This document shows positions 62,860 to 64,000 of a DNA stretch of 64,000 bases, in pieces (within the stretch, counting starts at the first letter, position 1; the number at the start of each line of letters is the position of its first letter). Made by a program: the position numbers and the translations under genes. Below the pieces are notes generated by a model that made no database searches, was not told the DNA's origin, and worked only from the letters and a program-made list of their open reading frames with translations. Location: the NCBI GenBank assembly GCA_037045645.1, contig JBAOIH010000010.1, positions 173,154 through 237,153 of the forward strand. Reading direction: 5' to 3'. Source of the DNA: Nocardioides sp. GTDB taxonomy: Bacteria > Actinomycetota > Actinomycetes > Propionibacteriales > Nocardioidaceae.

Positions 62860-64000
62860 GTGAGTGACACCCCCAGATTCCCTGAACGATTTCCGCTGGG
62901 GCACCAGCACGGCCGCCTACCAGGATCGAAGGTGCCGTACGCGAGAACGGGCGCGGCGTTAGCGTCTGGGACGCCTTCGCCAGCGAGCCCGGCCGGGTGA
63001 TCGATGGATCGAGCGGCGCCCGTGACCTGCGACCACTATCACCGCTTCGCCGAAGATGTCGCGCTGATGCGCGACCTCGGCACCCGAGCAGGCTATCGCC
63101 TCTCGATCGCCTGGCCGCGGATCCAGCCGGACGGCCAGCGGGCCTGCCAACGCCGAGGGGCTGGATTTCCTACGACCGGCTGATCGACGAGTTGGTCGCA
63201 GCCGAGATCAAGCCGATGGTCGCCGCTCTTCCACTCGGGACCTCCCGCAGGCTCTGGAAGATCAGGGTGGCTGGCTCAACCGCGACACCGTCGAGCGCTT
63301 TGCCGAGTACGCCGCGATCGTGGGCGAACGTTTCGCCGATCGGGTCGAGCACTGGGTGCCGGTCAGCGAGCCCCAACATGGTGATGATGTTGCGGGGTAC
63401 GCCCTGGGCCAGCACGCGCCGGGTCGCAAGCCGCCCTTCGATGCCGTGCCCGTGGCGCACCACCTGCTGCTCGGTCACGGTCGGGCCGCTCTCGCGCTGC
63501 GCGCTGCCGGAGCCTCTTCGATCGGGTGCGCCGACAACCACGCACCGATCTGGCCGGCGAGTGATGCACCCGAGGATGTAGGCACCTCCAAACTCTTCGA
63601 TGCGCTCTACAACTCGGGGACTCTTCGCCGAGCCGCTGTTGTTGGGCCGTTATCCCGTTCGACCTGGCGCCGCTGCTGGACGAGTTCGTCCGACCCGGCG
63701 ACCTGGCCACGATCCGCCAGCCGCTCGACTTCTACGGCGTGAACTACTACAACCCGATGCGCATCGCGGCGGGGTGGTGAGGGCGCCGAGACTGCCGTTC
63801 GAACAGGTCGACGTCGTCGGCTACTGCGACACCACCGACTTCGGCTGGCCGGTTGTGCCGGACGGATTGCGCGAACTACTGATCCTGCTGCGGGCTCGCT
63901 ATCGCGCGGCACTCCCGCCGATCCACGTCGCCGAGAGCGGGTGCTCGTACGGCACGGGGCCCGACGCCGACGGCGTCGTCGCCGACCAGCCGCGCATCGA
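62860..64000 (+). pseudogene. GH1 beta-glucosidase gene with many +1 insertions, 3' end outside the window
   Basis: Joining frames recovers a GH1 glycosidase: VSDTPRFP, WGTSTAAYQ, GAVRENGRGVSVWDAFASEP, CDHYHRFAEDVALMRDL, LSIAWPRIQPDG, YDRLIDELVAAEIKPMV, GGWLNRDTVERFAEYAAIVG, VEHWVPVSEP (acid/base region), DFYGVNYYNPMRIAA and HVAESGCSYGTGPDADGVV (nucleophile region). About ten single extra bases break the frame between 62882 and 63660. The start is GTG 62860, 6 nt after TAAGGT (leaderless type). Such enzymes hydrolyse beta-glucosides or cellobiose in the cytoplasm. No continuous product can be made from this sequence as given. Confidence 0.8.

Overview
The window is high-GC actinobacterial DNA around the chromosomal replication origin. 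Gene content and order (dnaB-rplI-rpsR-ssb-rpsF, ponA-type PBP, PadR, ino1, pcnA, DUF6049 protein, murJ, sigM, trxB, trxA, parB, parA, rsmG, jag, yidC, yidD, rnpA, rpmH, dnaA, dnaN, gnd, recF, DUF721, gyrB, gyrA, DUF3566, tRNA-Ile) are the classical actinobacterial origin neighbourhood, closest to the Streptomyces-like arrangement. Strong use of GTAC-containing codon pairs and a palindromic repeat ending in TCTCGAAACCAC suggest a Nocardioides-like member of the Propionibacteriales; this placement is an inference.

Layout. 1-2750: an exported protein fragment, then a thiol/persulfide module: a small Cys-rich protein, a CoA-disulfide/persulfide reductase with a rhodanese tail, and a CstR-like repressor whose 16-bp operators overlap both promoter regions. 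3441-8682: dnaB, a MATE exporter and the rpsF-ssb-rpsR-rplI operon. 8891-19101: a membrane Ser/Thr kinase, endonuclease IV, a candidate 18-residue peptide, and cell-envelope genes (FemAB-like, alanine-racemase-like, GT87-like, class A PBP, PadR, ino1). 19226-23211: a GntR/YtrA-type membrane operon with a frameshifted regulator, a DUF559-like protein, AIM24 and SRPBCC proteins. 24673-36609: pcnA, a secreted DUF6049 protein, MurJ, a pseudokinase, SigM with a putative anti-sigma protein, thioredoxin system, acetyltransferase, aminotransferase, PlsC. 36801-54406: segregation and replication core with two parS sites, oriC candidates on both sides of dnaA, gyrase and tRNA-Ile(GAT). 54503-58939: a four-gene accessory cluster (kinase-like membrane protein with FHA-like tail, small membrane-anchored protein, VWA protein, PP2C phosphatase) resembling a TerY-P triad. 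58952-64000: EF-G2-like GTPase, a frameshifted aldehyde dehydrogenase and a GH1 beta-glucosidase gene carrying many +1 insertions.

The most striking feature is a palindromic repeat family found between genes (7571, 36620, 50618) and, in frame, inside recF, gyrA, a FemAB-family gene and the C-terminus of a GT87-like gene. The repeats add low-complexity peptides to essential proteins, reminiscent of the palindromic elements of Rickettsia. Other points of interest are the CstR-like dual operator, GGGAAT-N18-GTT promoters at the thioredoxin genes, the triad beside tRNA-Ile with a kinase that looks like a fusion of two truncated kinases, and DnaA-box clusters outside oriC. All the frameshifts that could be read with confidence in the last 2 kb are +1 insertions, which raises the possibility of sequence error there.
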